From the NCBI GenBank assembly GCA_963777735.1, contig CAVZRQ010000008.1, forward strand, positions 1,054,001 to 1,118,000: a stretch of DNA of 64,000 nt. The letters run 5' to 3'. The notes beneath the pieces are model-generated. The model ran no database searches. It had not been told where the DNA came from and was given only the letters and a program-made list of their open reading frames with translations. Below, one piece after another: positions 44,090 through 54,527 of this stretch. Position 1 is the stretch's first letter. Each line of letters opens with the position of its first letter. Both the position numbers and the translations under genes were made by a program. Origin of the DNA: ZC4RG30 sp963777735. Lineage in GTDB: Bacteria > Pseudomonadota > Gammaproteobacteria > Steroidobacterales > Steroidobacteraceae.

Positions 44090-44923
44090 ATGTCTGTATT
44101 CGAACCGAATTCCGCAATCGTTCGCCTGCCTGGAAGAAGCGTGGTCGACGGATTGCGCAGCAACACCGGGCCCGCACCGGTCTTCGAGCAGGTGCTGGCC
44201 GAGCATGCTGCCTATGTCGAGGCATTGCGGGCCGCCGCGGTACAGGTGACGGTTCTCGATGCGCTGGAGCAGTTTCCGGATTCACTCTTCGTCGAAGATC
44301 CAGCGCTGGTATTCCAGGCTGCGGCAATTCTTCTGCGCCCCGGGGCACCCAGCCGCGAGCAGGAAACCGAAACCCTGTCGCCCGTGCTGGCTGCGCGATT
44401 TCCCAGTTTGCTGCGATTGGCACGCGGCCACGTGGATGGGGGCGACATTCTCACCACGCCCGAAGCAGTGCTCATCGGGTTGTCGGCACGCACCGATGAG
44501 AGCGGCGCCCGCGAGCTGTCGACGCTGCTCGCATCCATCGGACTCCACAGTCGGATCGTTCACACGCCCAGCGGCACCCTGCACCTGAAGTCGGATTGCG
44601 CACTGCTCGATGAGGAAACCGTCCTGGTCACCGGTAACCTGGCGCGATCCGGAATCTTCGACGGGCGGCGAACTCTCATCGTGCCAGATGTCGAACCAGG
44701 CGCCGCCAATGTCCTGCGGATCCACGATCGCGTACTGGTCCGTGCTGAATGTCCGCAAACCGCGGACATGCTTGCGGATCAGGGATTTCGTGTCGTCGCC
44801 CTTCCTACCGCGGAGATCGCCCGGATCGACGCTGGCCTGTCGTGCATGTCATTGCGCTGGTTCGATCCTGCGATCAGGGCGCGGCCTTCCGGGCACCACT
44901 ATACCGGTCGGTCCACGCTCTGA
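44090..44923 (+). CDS. Dimethylarginine dimethylaminohydrolase-like amidinohydrolase
   Basis: The 277-residue protein has the pentein-fold motifs of DDAH: DSLFVEDPALVF, ARGHVDGGDIL, TLHLKSDCALL with the catalytic His, and GLSCMSLRW with the nucleophile Cys near 252. These enzymes hydrolyse methylated arginine to citrulline and methylamines. The protein is a little longer than the usual bacterial DDAH. It probably shares a transcript with the UGSC-like gene. An arginine-deiminase-type substrate is an alternative. Confidence 0.88.
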   Translation: MSVFEPNSAIVRLPGRSVVDGLRSNTGPAPVFEQVLAEHAAYVEALRAAAVQVTVLDALEQFPDSLFVEDPALVFQAAAILLRPGAPSREQETETLSPVLAARFPSLLRLARGHVDGGDILTTPEAVLIGLSARTDESGARELSTLLASIGLHSRIVHTPSGTLHLKSDCALLDEETVLVTGNLARSGIFDGRRTLIVPDVEPGAANVLRIHDRVLVRAECPQTADMLADQGFRVVALPTAEIARIDAGLSCMSLRWFDPAIRARPSGHHYTGRSTL

Positions 44924-44951
44924 TCATAAGGTTGCGCCTTACCCCCCCGGG

Positions 44952-45551
44952 TCAGCCACCTTCGTCGAGAATCGTGCGGATCCCCTGCACGATCTCTTCG
45001 ATCCTGGCGTCGTATTCGAACCGGATCCGCACCCGTCCACTGGTGTCGAGGGCATAGAGCCAGACACTGTGCGCAACGGTATAGAGGGCGGCGGATCCGG
45101 GCGTAGGCACGATTTCGTAGGAGGCGCCAAACTTCCGGACGACCTCGTCGATCTCGGCCTTGGTGCCGGTCAGGCCGAGGGCATCCAGGTCGAAGTTGGC
45201 GAGATCGGCTTTCAACACCGGTGGAGTGTCCCGCTGCGGGTCCACCGAGATGTACAGCGTCTTGACTCGCGCCCGGTCGTCGCCCAGACGTCGCGAAACC
45301 ATGGCGAGCTTCGAGAGCGTTGTCGGACAGGCGTCCGGGCATGAGCTGTAGCCGAAGAACACCAGCACCACCTTGCCGCGAAGCGATGCCAACTCGAACT
45401 GGCGGTTGTCGTGATCGGTGAGCCGGAAATCGCCTCCCATCGGCAGCACCGGCAGAAGCTCCCCCGGAGCCTTGGGCGAGCAACCTGCGAACACGACCGC
45501 ACAAGCTGCGACGAGCGGCCACACCGCTCGTCTGCCGCGGCTCGCCGTCAT
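44952..45551 (-). CDS. Sco/SenC copper chaperone, lipoprotein
   Basis: The 199-residue protein has a lipoprotein signal (VVFAGC, Cys near 24) and a thioredoxin-like Sco domain with the copper motif CPDAC (Cys71, Cys75) and the third ligand His near 161 (VAHSVWLY). Sco proteins deliver copper to the CuA site of cytochrome oxidase. It overlaps the PCuAC gene by 4 nt, and a cytochrome c precedes that, which makes this a compact CuA-assembly operon. Confidence 0.92.
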   Translation of the reverse strand: MTASRGRRAVWPLVAACAVVFAGCSPKAPGELLPVLPMGGDFRLTDHDNRQFELASLRGKVVLVFFGYSSCPDACPTTLSKLAMVSRRLGDDRARVKTLYISVDPQRDTPPVLKADLANFDLDALGLTGTKAEIDEVVRKFGASYEIVPTPGSAALYTVAHSVWLYALDTSGRVRIRFEYDARIEEIVQGIRTILDEGG

Positions 45552-46018
45552 CTCATGCCTTCCTGTTTCCGGACCGTCGCCTTTACGGCCACCTTCGACC
45601 CGTCGTCGAAAGTCAGCGTCAGGTTGATGGTGTCTCCGGCCTGGGTGGGCCCCTTGAGGCCGAACAGCATCACGTGAAGGCCACCTGGCTTGAGCTCAAC
45701 TTTCCCGCCAGCCGGGATGTCGATACGCGGCACTGGCGACATGCGCATCATCGCGTTGTCCATCTTCATTTCGTGCAGCTCCACCTTCTCTGCCGCGTCG
45801 GAGGAGGCGCTGACCAGTGCACGATTTGTGGGTCCCTTGTTCTCGACGACGGCGAAGACTCCGGTGTCCTTGCGATTGCCCATCGGCTCCCGGACCCAGG
45901 GGTCCTGCACGGTGATCGAGGCAGCCTGGGCGCCGAGAAGCAATGTTGCGGTGAACAAACCGCATCCGGCCGCGAGGGCGATGACCGGAGCTCTGAGGTT
46001 GCGGGAAGGTTTCTTCAT
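45548..46018 (-). CDS. PCuAC-type periplasmic copper chaperone
   Basis: The 156-residue protein has a signal peptide and the PCuAC copper site: HEMKMDNAMMRMSPV with His and Met ligands, then LKPGGLHVMLFGLK with the second His-x-Met. PCuAC loads Cu(I) for cytochrome oxidase CuA, often with Sco. It overlaps both neighbours by 4 nt in the cytochrome-PCuAC-Sco operon. Confidence 0.92.
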   Translation of the reverse strand: MKKPSRNLRAPVIALAAGCGLFTATLLLGAQAASITVQDPWVREPMGNRKDTGVFAVVENKGPTNRALVSASSDAAEKVELHEMKMDNAMMRMSPVPRIDIPAGGKVELKPGGLHVMLFGLKGPTQAGDTINLTLTFDDGSKVAVKATVRKQEGMR

Positions 46019-46464
46019 GGTTGATCTCCTTTTGAAGCTGGGTTGCGAAGCGAAATGAGGTGGAGCGCCAGGGATCTTCGCTCTATCTCTGAAAGATGAT
46101 CGTACCTGGGCATGACCAGCGAATGGTTCGCATGCTCGGTGCCTGCATCCGCTCCGGTTGCAGCGATGCCGGTCGCGAGCGTGCTGGCGATCGACGCTTC
46201 GTCGATGCCGCGCTTGAAAGCCGACACATCCCTGAAGTCACGGGGCGGGGGCATCAGCGTCTTGCTCAGCGTCCCGTCGCCCCGCCCCAGTGTGCCGTGG
46301 CAGATTGCGCAGCCGTTCTGCCCGTAGAGCAAGCGACCGTCTTCGGCCGAAGGTGCCGGTTCGCGGGTGCACGACGCCACCAGGATGGCCGCAGCCAGGC
46401 AGAGGGCAAGGGCCGGCGGGACGCCGCGCGTCATCTCCGTCCGACTGCCGAACAGATCCTGCAT
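46015..46464 (-). CDS. Lipoprotein c-type cytochrome
   Basis: ATG 46464 is chosen for the GAGG Shine-Dalgarno five bases upstream; ATG 46434 has a poor site. The 149-residue protein has a lipoprotein signal (AAILVASC) and one haem motif CAICH, followed by GRGDGTLSKTLMPPPRDF and a C-terminal axial-ligand region (HSLVMPRYDHLSEIERRSLALHL). It is a small periplasmic electron carrier, first gene of the operon with PCuAC and Sco. Its role beside the copper chaperones may be to reduce copper or the Sco disulfide, or to feed the oxidase. Confidence 0.85.
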   Translation of the reverse strand: MQDLFGSRTEMTRGVPPALALCLAAAILVASCTREPAPSAEDGRLLYGQNGCAICHGTLGRGDGTLSKTLMPPPRDFRDVSAFKRGIDEASIASTLATGIAATGADAGTEHANHSLVMPRYDHLSEIERRSLALHLISLRNPASKGDQP

Positions 46465-46613
46465 GTAGACCTCGGTTTTCAACTGCGGGGCAAGCTGCCA
46501 ACCCACCAACATGTCCATCGTCCCATAAGCGGGCAGCGGTCCGCTCGCCCCGTGCAGGGAGTAGCGCTAGAGTCTGATCTCCAAACGGGCATCAATGCCT
46601 CGGGAGTTATCTC

Positions 46614-47180
46614 ATGAAGACTGCTTTCATTCCTTTGCTGGTCGGGAGCCTTTCAACAGCCGTGGCGGCCGCTGCGGCGCCAGACAACAACGCGCTGCTG
46701 GCCTGCTATCAGATGCAGGAAGCCGCTGCACGGCTGCAATGCTTCGACCGCGAGGTAGCTCCGCTGGCGCGACAGGCCTTGGCCAATACGCCGGCACCGG
46801 CTGTCAGAGCCCAGACCCCAGCGGCCAACGTGCAGGTGCCAGCGGCCACTGTACGGACACCGCCTGGTCCGGTGCCTGCTCCCGCGGCATCGCGCCCGGA
46901 GTTCGGTCAGGAACAGCTCAAACGCTCGGACCAGCCCGCTCCGTCGGAAGACTCGCTGTCGATCACGGCACGCATCACGTCCCAGCGCAGCGCCGCTCAG
47001 GGCACGTACCTGGTCTCGCTCGACAATGGACAGGTGTGGCGCCACGAGACAGGCTCGCAGGCCGAGTACCTGAAACCAGGTGACTCCGTAACCATCAGTC
47101 GCGGGTCATTGGGCTCATACCGGCTGACGCGCGATGCAGGGAAGGCGAAGAACTGGATCAAGGTGACGCGGATCCGCTGA
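46614..47180 (+). CDS. Exported protein with RLxCFD motif, function unknown
   Basis: The 188-residue protein has a signal peptide (MKTAFIPLLVGSLSTAVAAAAA) and a conserved start of the mature part: LLACYQMQEAAARLQCFDREVAPLARQ. The spaced Cys and RLxCFD are shared by several small exported families, including VasI-like ones. A Pro/Ala-rich linker separates this from a C-terminal beta domain (ITARITSQRSAAQGTYLVSLDNGQVWRHETGSQAEYLKPGDSVTISRGSLGSYRLT). No enzyme motif. It is transcribed away from the copper operon. Confidence 0.62.
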   Translation: MKTAFIPLLVGSLSTAVAAAAAPDNNALLACYQMQEAAARLQCFDREVAPLARQALANTPAPAVRAQTPAANVQVPAATVRTPPGPVPAPAASRPEFGQEQLKRSDQPAPSEDSLSITARITSQRSAAQGTYLVSLDNGQVWRHETGSQAEYLKPGDSVTISRGSLGSYRLTRDAGKAKNWIKVTRIR

Positions 47181-47205
47181 TTCCGAATCACGCCGGGCAA
47201 AAAAA

Positions 47206-47230
47206 AGCGGCGGACACAAGGTCCGCCGCT
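47206..47230 (-). terminator. Terminator of the receptor gene
   Basis: AGCGGCGGAC pairs with its exact complement across a 5-base loop. On the minus strand it is followed by eight T, so it ends transcription of the receptor gene at 47259. It also lies just after the convergent gene at 47180. Confidence 0.88.
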
Positions 47231-47258
47231 GCGCGATCAGGCTTCTGGAAGAGCCCTT

Positions 47259-50200
47259 TTAGAAGCGCGCCTTGATGGCCACGAAGAACCGGCGGCCGTT
47301 GATGTCATAGAAGCCCGTATTGGTTGAGCCAGCGCCCGTAGTGGCCAGGCTGTAACCCGTGGGGTTCACGCATCCTGCCGGTTGGCCGTTGCACGTCGCA
47401 GCCAGCCGCGCCGCATTTGCCGCCGCAGTGACGCCGGGGCTGTAATCATACGGACGGCCCGCATTCTTGCCGGTGATCGACGGCTGGGTATCGAGCAGGT
47501 TGTCGATACCAAAGCGCACCGAGACCATCTCATTGACATTCCAGTAGGCCGACAGGTCGAACTGGTCGTACTGCGGAGTGTTGTACTGCGTGCTCGGCGT
47601 CCAGCCCAGTGGCAGGCCTTCACCCGTTGCGTTGAAGGTCGCAGTGGCCGCTGGTTCGCACGAATGGTGGCCTTGCCGGTGGGCTCGACCTCCGGCAGAT
47701 GGCGCCAGCGCAGGTTCAACCCGAACGACTGCAGGTTGTATCCAATGCTGGTGAACAGGCGGTAGTCGTACGCACCGGCGTTGAAGCTGGACAACGAAGG
47801 ACCGGCCGTACCCTTCCATTCGATCACCGGATCGAAGGTTGCCGGGGACGTCTTGGTCTTGTAGCTGTTGAGCCACGAACCAGTGACGCTGAGGCTCAAC
47901 CCGCCAGGAATGCTCTCCAGACCCATGTCGGACAGCTGAGCGTTCCAGTTCAGGGTGAAGTCAACACCACGGGTCTTCACCCATGCCTGGTTGTCATACG
48001 AGAGCAGCGTGCTGATGGCACCGCCGGTCGACTGGTTACGAGCCACGTTCAAGCAATCCGGGCTTGCTGCCTGCACCGCTGCTTCGGCTGGGGTAGTGAC
48101 GAGCACCGCGCCATAGCAGCGGAATGCCGCGTAGTCGGGTGTGAACAGCAGGATGGCATCGTCGATGTTGATCTTGTACCAGTCGATCGTGGCCTGGAAC
48201 CGGCTCAACGGATGTTCGAACGGCGAGCGCAACACAACGCCTGCCGTGTAGGTGTCCGCCTTCTCCGACTTCAGATTCACGTTGCCGGTCTGGTTGAGCC
48301 ACGCAAAGCCGCCGCCACCAGCGCCAGGCTGAGTCGTCAGGCCGCTGTCATACCACTGGGCTGCGGCAGCCGCGCCCATCGCCGCACGGCAGATGAGATA
48401 GGCACTCTGCGCGCCTGCCGCCGTCTGACCCACCGCGAGAACGGTAGGCTGCAGGGTTTGAGGGTTGATCGGCAAGGCACCGCCCGCGCCGAAGGGCGCA
48501 TTGGAAAGCAGGCCGCATGTGTCACCGTAAACACCGCCACCGCCGAAGTTCTGCTGCAGGGGCAGGAACAACTCGCCGAGGTTGGGGGCGCGCGTCGCCC
48601 TGTTGTAGCCACCGCGGAACCGCAGCCAGTCATTGACCTGGATGTTGCCGTTGATCTTGTACGTGTCGGTGCTGTCCGTGTTCTTGTAGTCCGAGTGACG
48701 GCCGCCGATTTCCAGCTCCACCAGCCGCAGGCCCGGAAGATCCTTGACCACCGGAATCAGCATTTCGGCCCAGACGTCCTTCACGACCTCCTGCTTGCGC
48801 AGGCTGCCGTTGGGATACACGCCGATGACCTGATCGTTGAACGAGGCCGTGGACTGCAGGATGTCGGGATTGAACTGGGAGGCATTGCGGCGCTGCTGGT
48901 AGCCGAATGCCGAACGGACTTCGCCGCCCGGCAATTCGAACAGTCCGCCCTGGAAGTTCAACTCGAAGTTGTCCTGCTGGTTCTGCGTGCGGGTCTGCAA
49001 AGGAGCCTCGACCGCGTACCGGCAATCATCCGATGGCGTGCCGTCACCCATGAAGATGTGTTCGTAGAAGCCGCTCGTGCACGGCACGGCAACGGAACCG
49101 AAGCCACCGTTGTCCGCGCTGGGATTGTTGGTGAGGTTGCTCTGCAGCAGCGCGCCGCGGCCATAGTCCGGAGCCGTCACCATCCCGCGGAAGCGGGCCA
49201 GCGAGTTGTTGCCGCCCGCCACGTTGTAGGTCGAAGACTCACCACGCGAGTAATAGACCTCGGCGGTCCAGTCCTTGATCGGCAGGTTCTTGGTGAGGCC
49301 GAGTTCGACCTGCCAGGCTTCGTTGATGTTGTTCGTGGCGCGGCGCCCGAAGCTGTCCAGCGGATAGGTTTCCATCAACCAGGGGGCACCCGGACCGCTG
49401 AGCGGACGACCGACGATGTTGACATCGCGGGTCGCTTGCGGGGCGGCGCAACCAGGCTGACCGAACAGGCAGAACACACCTGTCTGGCCGGTGATGACCG
49501 CGCGGCTGTTCAGCAGGATGGCCATCGAGGCCGGCACGGGATGCTGCGCACCCCGCAGAGGGCCGGCGCCGTCCGGATCCACCGTTCCGTGGGGAATGAA
49601 GGTCGGATTCGCATACAGCGCCGACGTCGGGTTCGCCAATGCCGCGGCCATCACCGCCTGGTTCGTGTAATCCAGGTCCGTACGGAGCGGGCTGTCGTAA
49701 GTGGGATCGTAGGGAACCGTGACGCCCCAGCCGCCGCTGGCATTGGTGCCGGCGAGGAAAGTCTCGGTCGAGCTCTGCGCAAAACGCGCGCTCGTCTCCA
49801 GTTTCAGGGTGTCCGTGATTTCGTAGTTTGCCGATCCCATGAACGAATACCGCGTCTGCGGGGAAGAGGTGAACCCTTCCGTTTCGTTGTACTTGACGAC
49901 CTCACCCATCGTGGGGCCGTTGGGGCAGATCGTCGTGTTGGTGGTGTTGCAGTATCCACCGCTATATACGCTCTGCGTGGAGTACCGGAAATCATCCAGC
50001 GGAATGTCCCAGGTCGTCCTGTTGTAGGGCGTGTTGGCCGGGAGGAATACCGAGGTATCGGCATTGAAGCGGAAACCCGCATTGTTGCAGTTGGTCCCGG
50101 TGCCGATGAAGGAACACACGGGTGCAGGCCCGGTCAATGGGGCGCCGGCCACCGCCCGGACGGCATTCAGGCCCGGCGAGCCGTATCGCACAGTGCTCGA

Positions 50201-51004
50201 TGCGTAACCATTCGCGCCCATCACGAAGCCGATGAAGTTGCCGCCTACCGTCGGATCCGAGTACGAATCCGTGTAGAAGCGACGGTTCTTGTCGTAAGAA
50301 GCTCCGCGATCGTAGTACTCCGCTGCGAAGACGATATTGCCGCGACCATCGCCGATTCGCGAGCCAGCGATCACCGATGCGCGCAGTTCCTCGTTGTCGC
50401 CGAGCTCGGTGATGCCGTACTGCAGGTCGGTCTCGAGGCCCTGGAAGTCACGACGCAGCAGCATGTTGGACACGCCGCCCATGGCATCCGCGCCGTAGGT
50501 CGCCGATGCACCGCCGGAGATGATCTCGACGCTGCGGATCATTGAAGAAGGAATGCTGTTGAGATCGACCACCATCAGTGCGTTGGTGGGCACGGCACGG
50601 CGGCCATCCACCAGCACGAGGCTGCGGTTTGCGCCGAAGCCGCGCAACGAGATCGAAGCAATACCGACCGAGTTGACCGACGTGATCTGCACGTCGCCGT
50701 TGGCGGTTTCGGGGGTCGCTGCCGGGTTGTAGGCAGGCAGCTGGTTCAGGTACGACTCGATGTTCAGACCCGAGCGGCTTTCCAGCGCTTCGGCGTCAAC
50801 CGTGACCAGCGGGCTGTTGGACTCGGTGTCACGACGGCGGATGCGCGTGCCGGTAACGGCGACTTCTTCGAGTTCGAGATCGTCAGCAACCTCGGTTGCT
50901 GGTGCGGCTGACCAGGAAGCTCCAGAAAAGCCAATGCCCCCCAAAATGGCGGTGGCAACGGCTGCACTCACCAATACCCGTGCACGCGGATTGCTGTTCA
51001 TCAA
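47259..51004 (-). pseudogene. Large TonB-dependent receptor, single-base frameshift near the C-terminus
   Basis: From ATG 51004 the frame gives a signal peptide, TonB-box-like LEEVAVTGTRIRRRD, plug domain (SISLRGFGANRSLVLVDGRRAVPTNALMVVDLNSIPSSMIRSVEIISGGASATYGADAMGGVSNMLLRRDF) and a long barrel. It leaves the receptor frame at about 47653, where one base appears missing from a G-run. Restoring one base gives RANPAATATFNATGEGLPLGW and a proper barrel end DINGRRFFVAIKARF at 47259, about 1,248 residues in all. As found, the product would be 1,212 residues with a foreign basic tail, lacking the last strands. Sequencing error and recent mutation are both possible. Confidence 0.85.
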
Positions 51005-51467
51005 TATTTCCCCTGACTTTTATGGCTAATTTAAAACAGTGGTCAGGGAAACAACCGACAAGCCGGAAGCGCACAAAGGCAATAACGGGCTCTCTATATC
51101 GAGCGCCATACGCCTTCAGCCACCGCAGCCTGCTATTCCCCCAACAGTCGAGATTCTGCTTTCTAGGGACGGAACGTATAAGTTATCGCCACAGACAGTC
51201 AATACCTGCCTGTGCAAGCAGTTTCTCTTCCCGAAGCATCCGCCGCGAGTTCAGTGGCGACTGCATCCTCTATAAGCCACCTGCTGGATCATGGCAGTCG
51301 CGTGAATAATCACTTGCGACATCAACTAGTTACCTGATTCATTCCTTCTCGATTCCGGGGTAGTGCATCCACTACCGCGTTGCCCTGAATCGCGACCAGA
51401 ACCCTGTTTCGCCTGGCCAGAAATCTCCGGTAATTGTTCATTCGATGGTGTTGTTTTTCTGCTCACA

Positions 51468-51495
51468 TGTAGTACATCTCGTGTAGTACATCTCG
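51468..51495. repeat. 14-bp tandem duplication
   Basis: TGTAGTACATCTCG is present twice without a gap. It lies at the point where the DUF4166 remnant loses its similarity. Confidence 0.85.
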
Positions 51496-51797
51496 CCCTG
51501 CAAACGCTTTCGGGCGTCGACTCGCGGGGAAAGGCATTTCGGCAAGGGGACAACCCATAGCCAGGATCGGATCGGAATCCAGCGCCACCCACCTTCTGAG
51601 GTGTCCACACGCAGAGACAACGCCAGTGGTCCGACTTTCTCTACCCAGTAGCCATCAGGCCATTTCCCAACGGGCGTAAAGACAGACACGGCTTCTTCTC
51701 CGCCGTCGAAAGTGCGCGTCCAGTGCTGTGCTTCCGAGTCGGCGTTGTTGCGCACAGAGAGAATGGAACGACCCGATTTGAGCAACGAAGCAATGCA
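51483..51797 (-). pseudogene. Remnant of a DUF4166 gene
   Basis: The minus-strand frame reads LLKSGRSILSVRNNADSEAQHWTRTFDGG...WVEKVGPLALSLRVDTSEGGWRWIPIRSWLWVVPLPKCLSPRVDARKRLQGEMYY. This fits the DUF4166 pattern (W-R-F, then GPL-L-L, GG-W, PLP-L-PRVDA). A stop lies four codons upstream of the first similar residue, and no ATG is present, so the N-terminus is lost. The similarity ends at the tandem duplication, where the FHF-V-LPL-G part is missing. A dead fragment is the best reading. Confidence 0.5.
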
Positions 51798-51953
51798 CGA
51801 CTACTACCTGGCAAGCTGGGAGGTCAACGGCGTCTGCAAGTCCGACAATAAGGCCTCGTCGATGGAATCTCAGCGGGCGCGCAGACATCTGTCGGACGCT
51901 TTACCGACATCTGCATCAGCGAGTCACTGATCCCGCAACACGGAAGTTGTGCA

Positions 51954-54464
51954 ATGATGCTGCGCGAAGGACGCCGCAGAAGACATCCAGCCATGCACCT
52001 CAGCCGCCACGCCATCGGTGTAACTCTTTTCCTGGGATGCGCCGCGCTCGCCGCCCAGCAGCGGCCGCAGCAGCCGCCCGCGCCAGCCATGTACACAGCC
52101 GCACAGGCTGAGGCCGGCGAAAAGATCTATTTCGAGCAGTGCGCGGCGTGCCACGGTGATGATCTCGGCGGCCGTGAAAAGGCTACCGCGCTGGCGGGCG
52201 CGCAATTTTTCGAAGCGTGGAACGGCAAGGACCTGCGCAGGCTGTTCGACGGCATCGAGAGAATGCCGCCGACTGCGCCGAAGAGTCTCTCAGCCACGCA
52301 ATACACCTCCGTGCTCGCCTTTCTGCTTCGCCACGCCGGCATGCCCGCTGGATCCACTGCGCTGCCCGATGATCGCGCGCAACTCGCCGGGCTCGTTTTC
52401 GGGCGTCCCTCTTCTAGCAATGTGGCTAGCACGCCTGCGGCGCCAACTGCTGGTGTGACCCCGGGGGTTGCCGCGGCCCCGCCGCGCACCGCCGCCATCC
52501 GGCGCGGACCAGACACCGCGTGGACGACCTACGGCGGCAACCTGGCGAGTCAGCGATATTCTCCTGCTGACCAGATCACGAAGGACAATTTCAACCAGCT
52601 GGAAATAGCCTGGCGGCTAAAGACCGATTTCCTGGGGCCCCGGCCCGACACTCTGTATTCCGCCACCCCGCTGCTGGTGGACCGCACGCTGTATACGACC
52701 GCGGGCACCCGGCGGGCGGCGATCGCGCTGAACGCCCTCACCGGCGAAATGCTCTGGATGCATGCGGAGGATGAGGGCCAGCGTGGACTGAACGCGCCGC
52801 GCAACGGCGCCGGCCGCGGCGTCGCCTACTGGGCCAGCGCCGACGGCAGCGACCGGCGAGTGATCTACGTGACGCCGGGCTACCGGATGCTGGCACTCGA
52901 CGCGAAGACAGGCGTTCCCGTGCCTGCATTCGGCAAGAACGGCGCGGTGGACCTCAAACTCGAGGCCGACCAGGAGGTCGATCCCGAAACAGCCGAGCTG
53001 GGCCTCAACGCGACGCCACTCGTCGTCGGCGACGTGATCATCGTCGGCGCGTCCCACCGTCCCGGGGGCGCGCCGCGCACGATGCGCAACGCGCGTGGCA
53101 TGGTGCGTGGCTACGATGCCCGCACCGGCAAGCGGTTGTGGATCTTCAACACCATTCCCCGGCGCGGCGAGTTCGGTTACGACACCTGGCTCGGGAACTC
53201 CGCGGATCACAATGGCAATAACGGTGTCTGGGCGCAGATGAGCGCCGACCCTGAGCTGGGCCTCGTCTACCTGCCCGTCGAAATACCCACCGGCGACTAC
53301 TACGGCGGCAACCGGCCTGGCACCACACTCTTTGCCGACAGCCTGGTAGCCGTGGACGTGAAGACTGGTCGCCGCAAGTGGCATTACCAGACCGTGCATC
53401 ACGACCTGTGGGACTACGATCTGTCCTGCGCGCCGATCCTGTTCGACACGCAGCGGAACGGGCGCACGATCAAGGCCATTGCGCAGCCCACCAAGCAGGG
53501 CTTCCTCTTCGTGTTCAACCGGGAGACCGGCGAGCCGATCTGGCCGATCGAGGAGCGGCCGGTACCGCAATCCGATGTGCCGGGAGAACGCAGCAGCCCC
53601 ACGCAGCCGTTTCCGACCAAACCGCTGCCATTCGATATGCAGGGCATCGCCGATGGCGACCTGCTCGATCTCACACCCGAGTTGAAAGCCGAGGCGTTGG
53701 AGGTCGCGAAGCGCTACAGGATGGGCCCGCTGTTCACGCCGCCTGTCTTGAGTTCACTCGACGGGCCACTGGCCACCTTGCAAGTCCCTGCCGATGTCGG
53801 CGGAGCAAACTGGCCAGGTGGATCGTTCGACCCGGAGACCAATCACCTCTACATCCACTCGCACACCAGCGTTTACCTGAGCGGGCTGGTTGCGGCGACT
53901 CCGCAGCAGTCTGATATGGGGTACATCGGGGGTCAGGCGCGTGCGGCTGGTGCGCCAGCGCGTGGTGCTGGCCCTCCGGTCGGCGCGCCCGGCGCGCCTC
54001 CCGGTGGTGCGCCCGCTGGCGGCCCAAGAGGCGGCGCCAATGTGCAGGGCCTGCCGCTGGTGAAGCCGCCCTACGACCGGATCACCGCCTACGACATGAA
54101 TACCGGCGAGAGGGTGTGGCAGAAGACCCATTCGTCGACGCCGGACGAGATCAGGAACCATCCCGCGCTGAGCGGCCTCAACCTGCCGCGCCTCGGCCAG
54201 CCTGGCCGCACCTTCATCGGTACGCTGACCACGAAGACGCTACTGGTAGCGGGCGAAGGAGGCGTGCATACGAATGAAGCTGGCAGGCGCGTCGCGCTGC
54301 TGCGCGCCTACGACAAACTTACCGGCGAGGATATCGGCGCCGTCGAGATGCCCAGCAAGCAGACCGGCTCCCCCATGACCTACGTGATCGATGGCAGGCA
54401 GTACATCGTGCTGGCCGTGAGCGGCAGCGACGGGGCAGAGATCCTCGCTTATGCATTGCCGTAG
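51954..54464 (+). CDS. PQQ-type quinoprotein with N-terminal cytochrome c domain
   Basis: The 836-residue exported protein has a basic signal region (RRRRHPAMHLSRHAIGVTLFLGCAALAAQQ), a cytochrome c domain with CAACH at about 63-67, and an eight-bladed PQQ propeller (TYGGNLASQRYSPADQITKDNFNQLEIAWRLKTDF, LNALTGEMLWMH, DARTGKRLWIFNTIPRRGEFGYDTW, VDVKTGRRKWHYQTVHHDLWDYDL). A Gly/Pro/Ala-rich insert interrupts one late blade (about 661-694). It looks like an alcohol- or glucose-type membrane dehydrogenase with haem on the N-side rather than the C-side. The catalytic Asp and the substrate could not be assigned. GGAAG sits 7 nt before ATG 51954. Confidence 0.87.
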   Translation: MMLREGRRRRHPAMHLSRHAIGVTLFLGCAALAAQQRPQQPPAPAMYTAAQAEAGEKIYFEQCAACHGDDLGGREKATALAGAQFFEAWNGKDLRRLFDGIERMPPTAPKSLSATQYTSVLAFLLRHAGMPAGSTALPDDRAQLAGLVFGRPSSSNVASTPAAPTAGVTPGVAAAPPRTAAIRRGPDTAWTTYGGNLASQRYSPADQITKDNFNQLEIAWRLKTDFLGPRPDTLYSATPLLVDRTLYTTAGTRRAAIALNALTGEMLWMHAEDEGQRGLNAPRNGAGRGVAYWASADGSDRRVIYVTPGYRMLALDAKTGVPVPAFGKNGAVDLKLEADQEVDPETAELGLNATPLVVGDVIIVGASHRPGGAPRTMRNARGMVRGYDARTGKRLWIFNTIPRRGEFGYDTWLGNSADHNGNNGVWAQMSADPELGLVYLPVEIPTGDYYGGNRPGTTLFADSLVAVDVKTGRRKWHYQTVHHDLWDYDLSCAPILFDTQRNGRTIKAIAQPTKQGFLFVFNRETGEPIWPIEERPVPQSDVPGERSSPTQPFPTKPLPFDMQGIADGDLLDLTPELKAEALEVAKRYRMGPLFTPPVLSSLDGPLATLQVPADVGGANWPGGSFDPETNHLYIHSHTSVYLSGLVAATPQQSDMGYIGGQARAAGAPARGAGPPVGAPGAPPGGAPAGGPRGGANVQGLPLVKPPYDRITAYDMNTGERVWQKTHSSTPDEIRNHPALSGLNLPRLGQPGRTFIGTLTTKTLLVAGEGGVHTNEAGRRVALLRAYDKLTGEDIGAVEMPSKQTGSPMTYVIDGRQYIVLAVSGSDGAEILAYALP

Positions 54465-54527
54465 CTGACCTGCAACAACAAGGAGCCTTATGCTCCAGCC
54501 AACCCAAATCGGAGCGCGAGCATCCTC

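Larger units (their letters stand above)
51005..51953. other. 949-bp gap with a gene remnant and a short tandem repeat
   Basis: No complete gene is seen between the receptor and the quinoprotein. The gap holds the receptor promoter region, a degraded DUF4166 segment on the minus strand (about 51483-51797) and a 14-bp tandem duplication. The remainder shows no coding pattern. Confidence 0.6.

Noticed and set aside
47699..50545. A 948-codon plus-strand open frame opposite the third receptor gene
   Set aside because: It is exactly antisense to a clear TonB-dependent receptor and has no recognised motif; long open antisense frames are expected at this GC content.
51499..51512. TGCAAACGCTTTCG, a partial match to the LacI-like site at 6822
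   Set aside because: It is within the DUF4166 remnant, about 450 bp from the nearest gene start, and mismatched at two positions.
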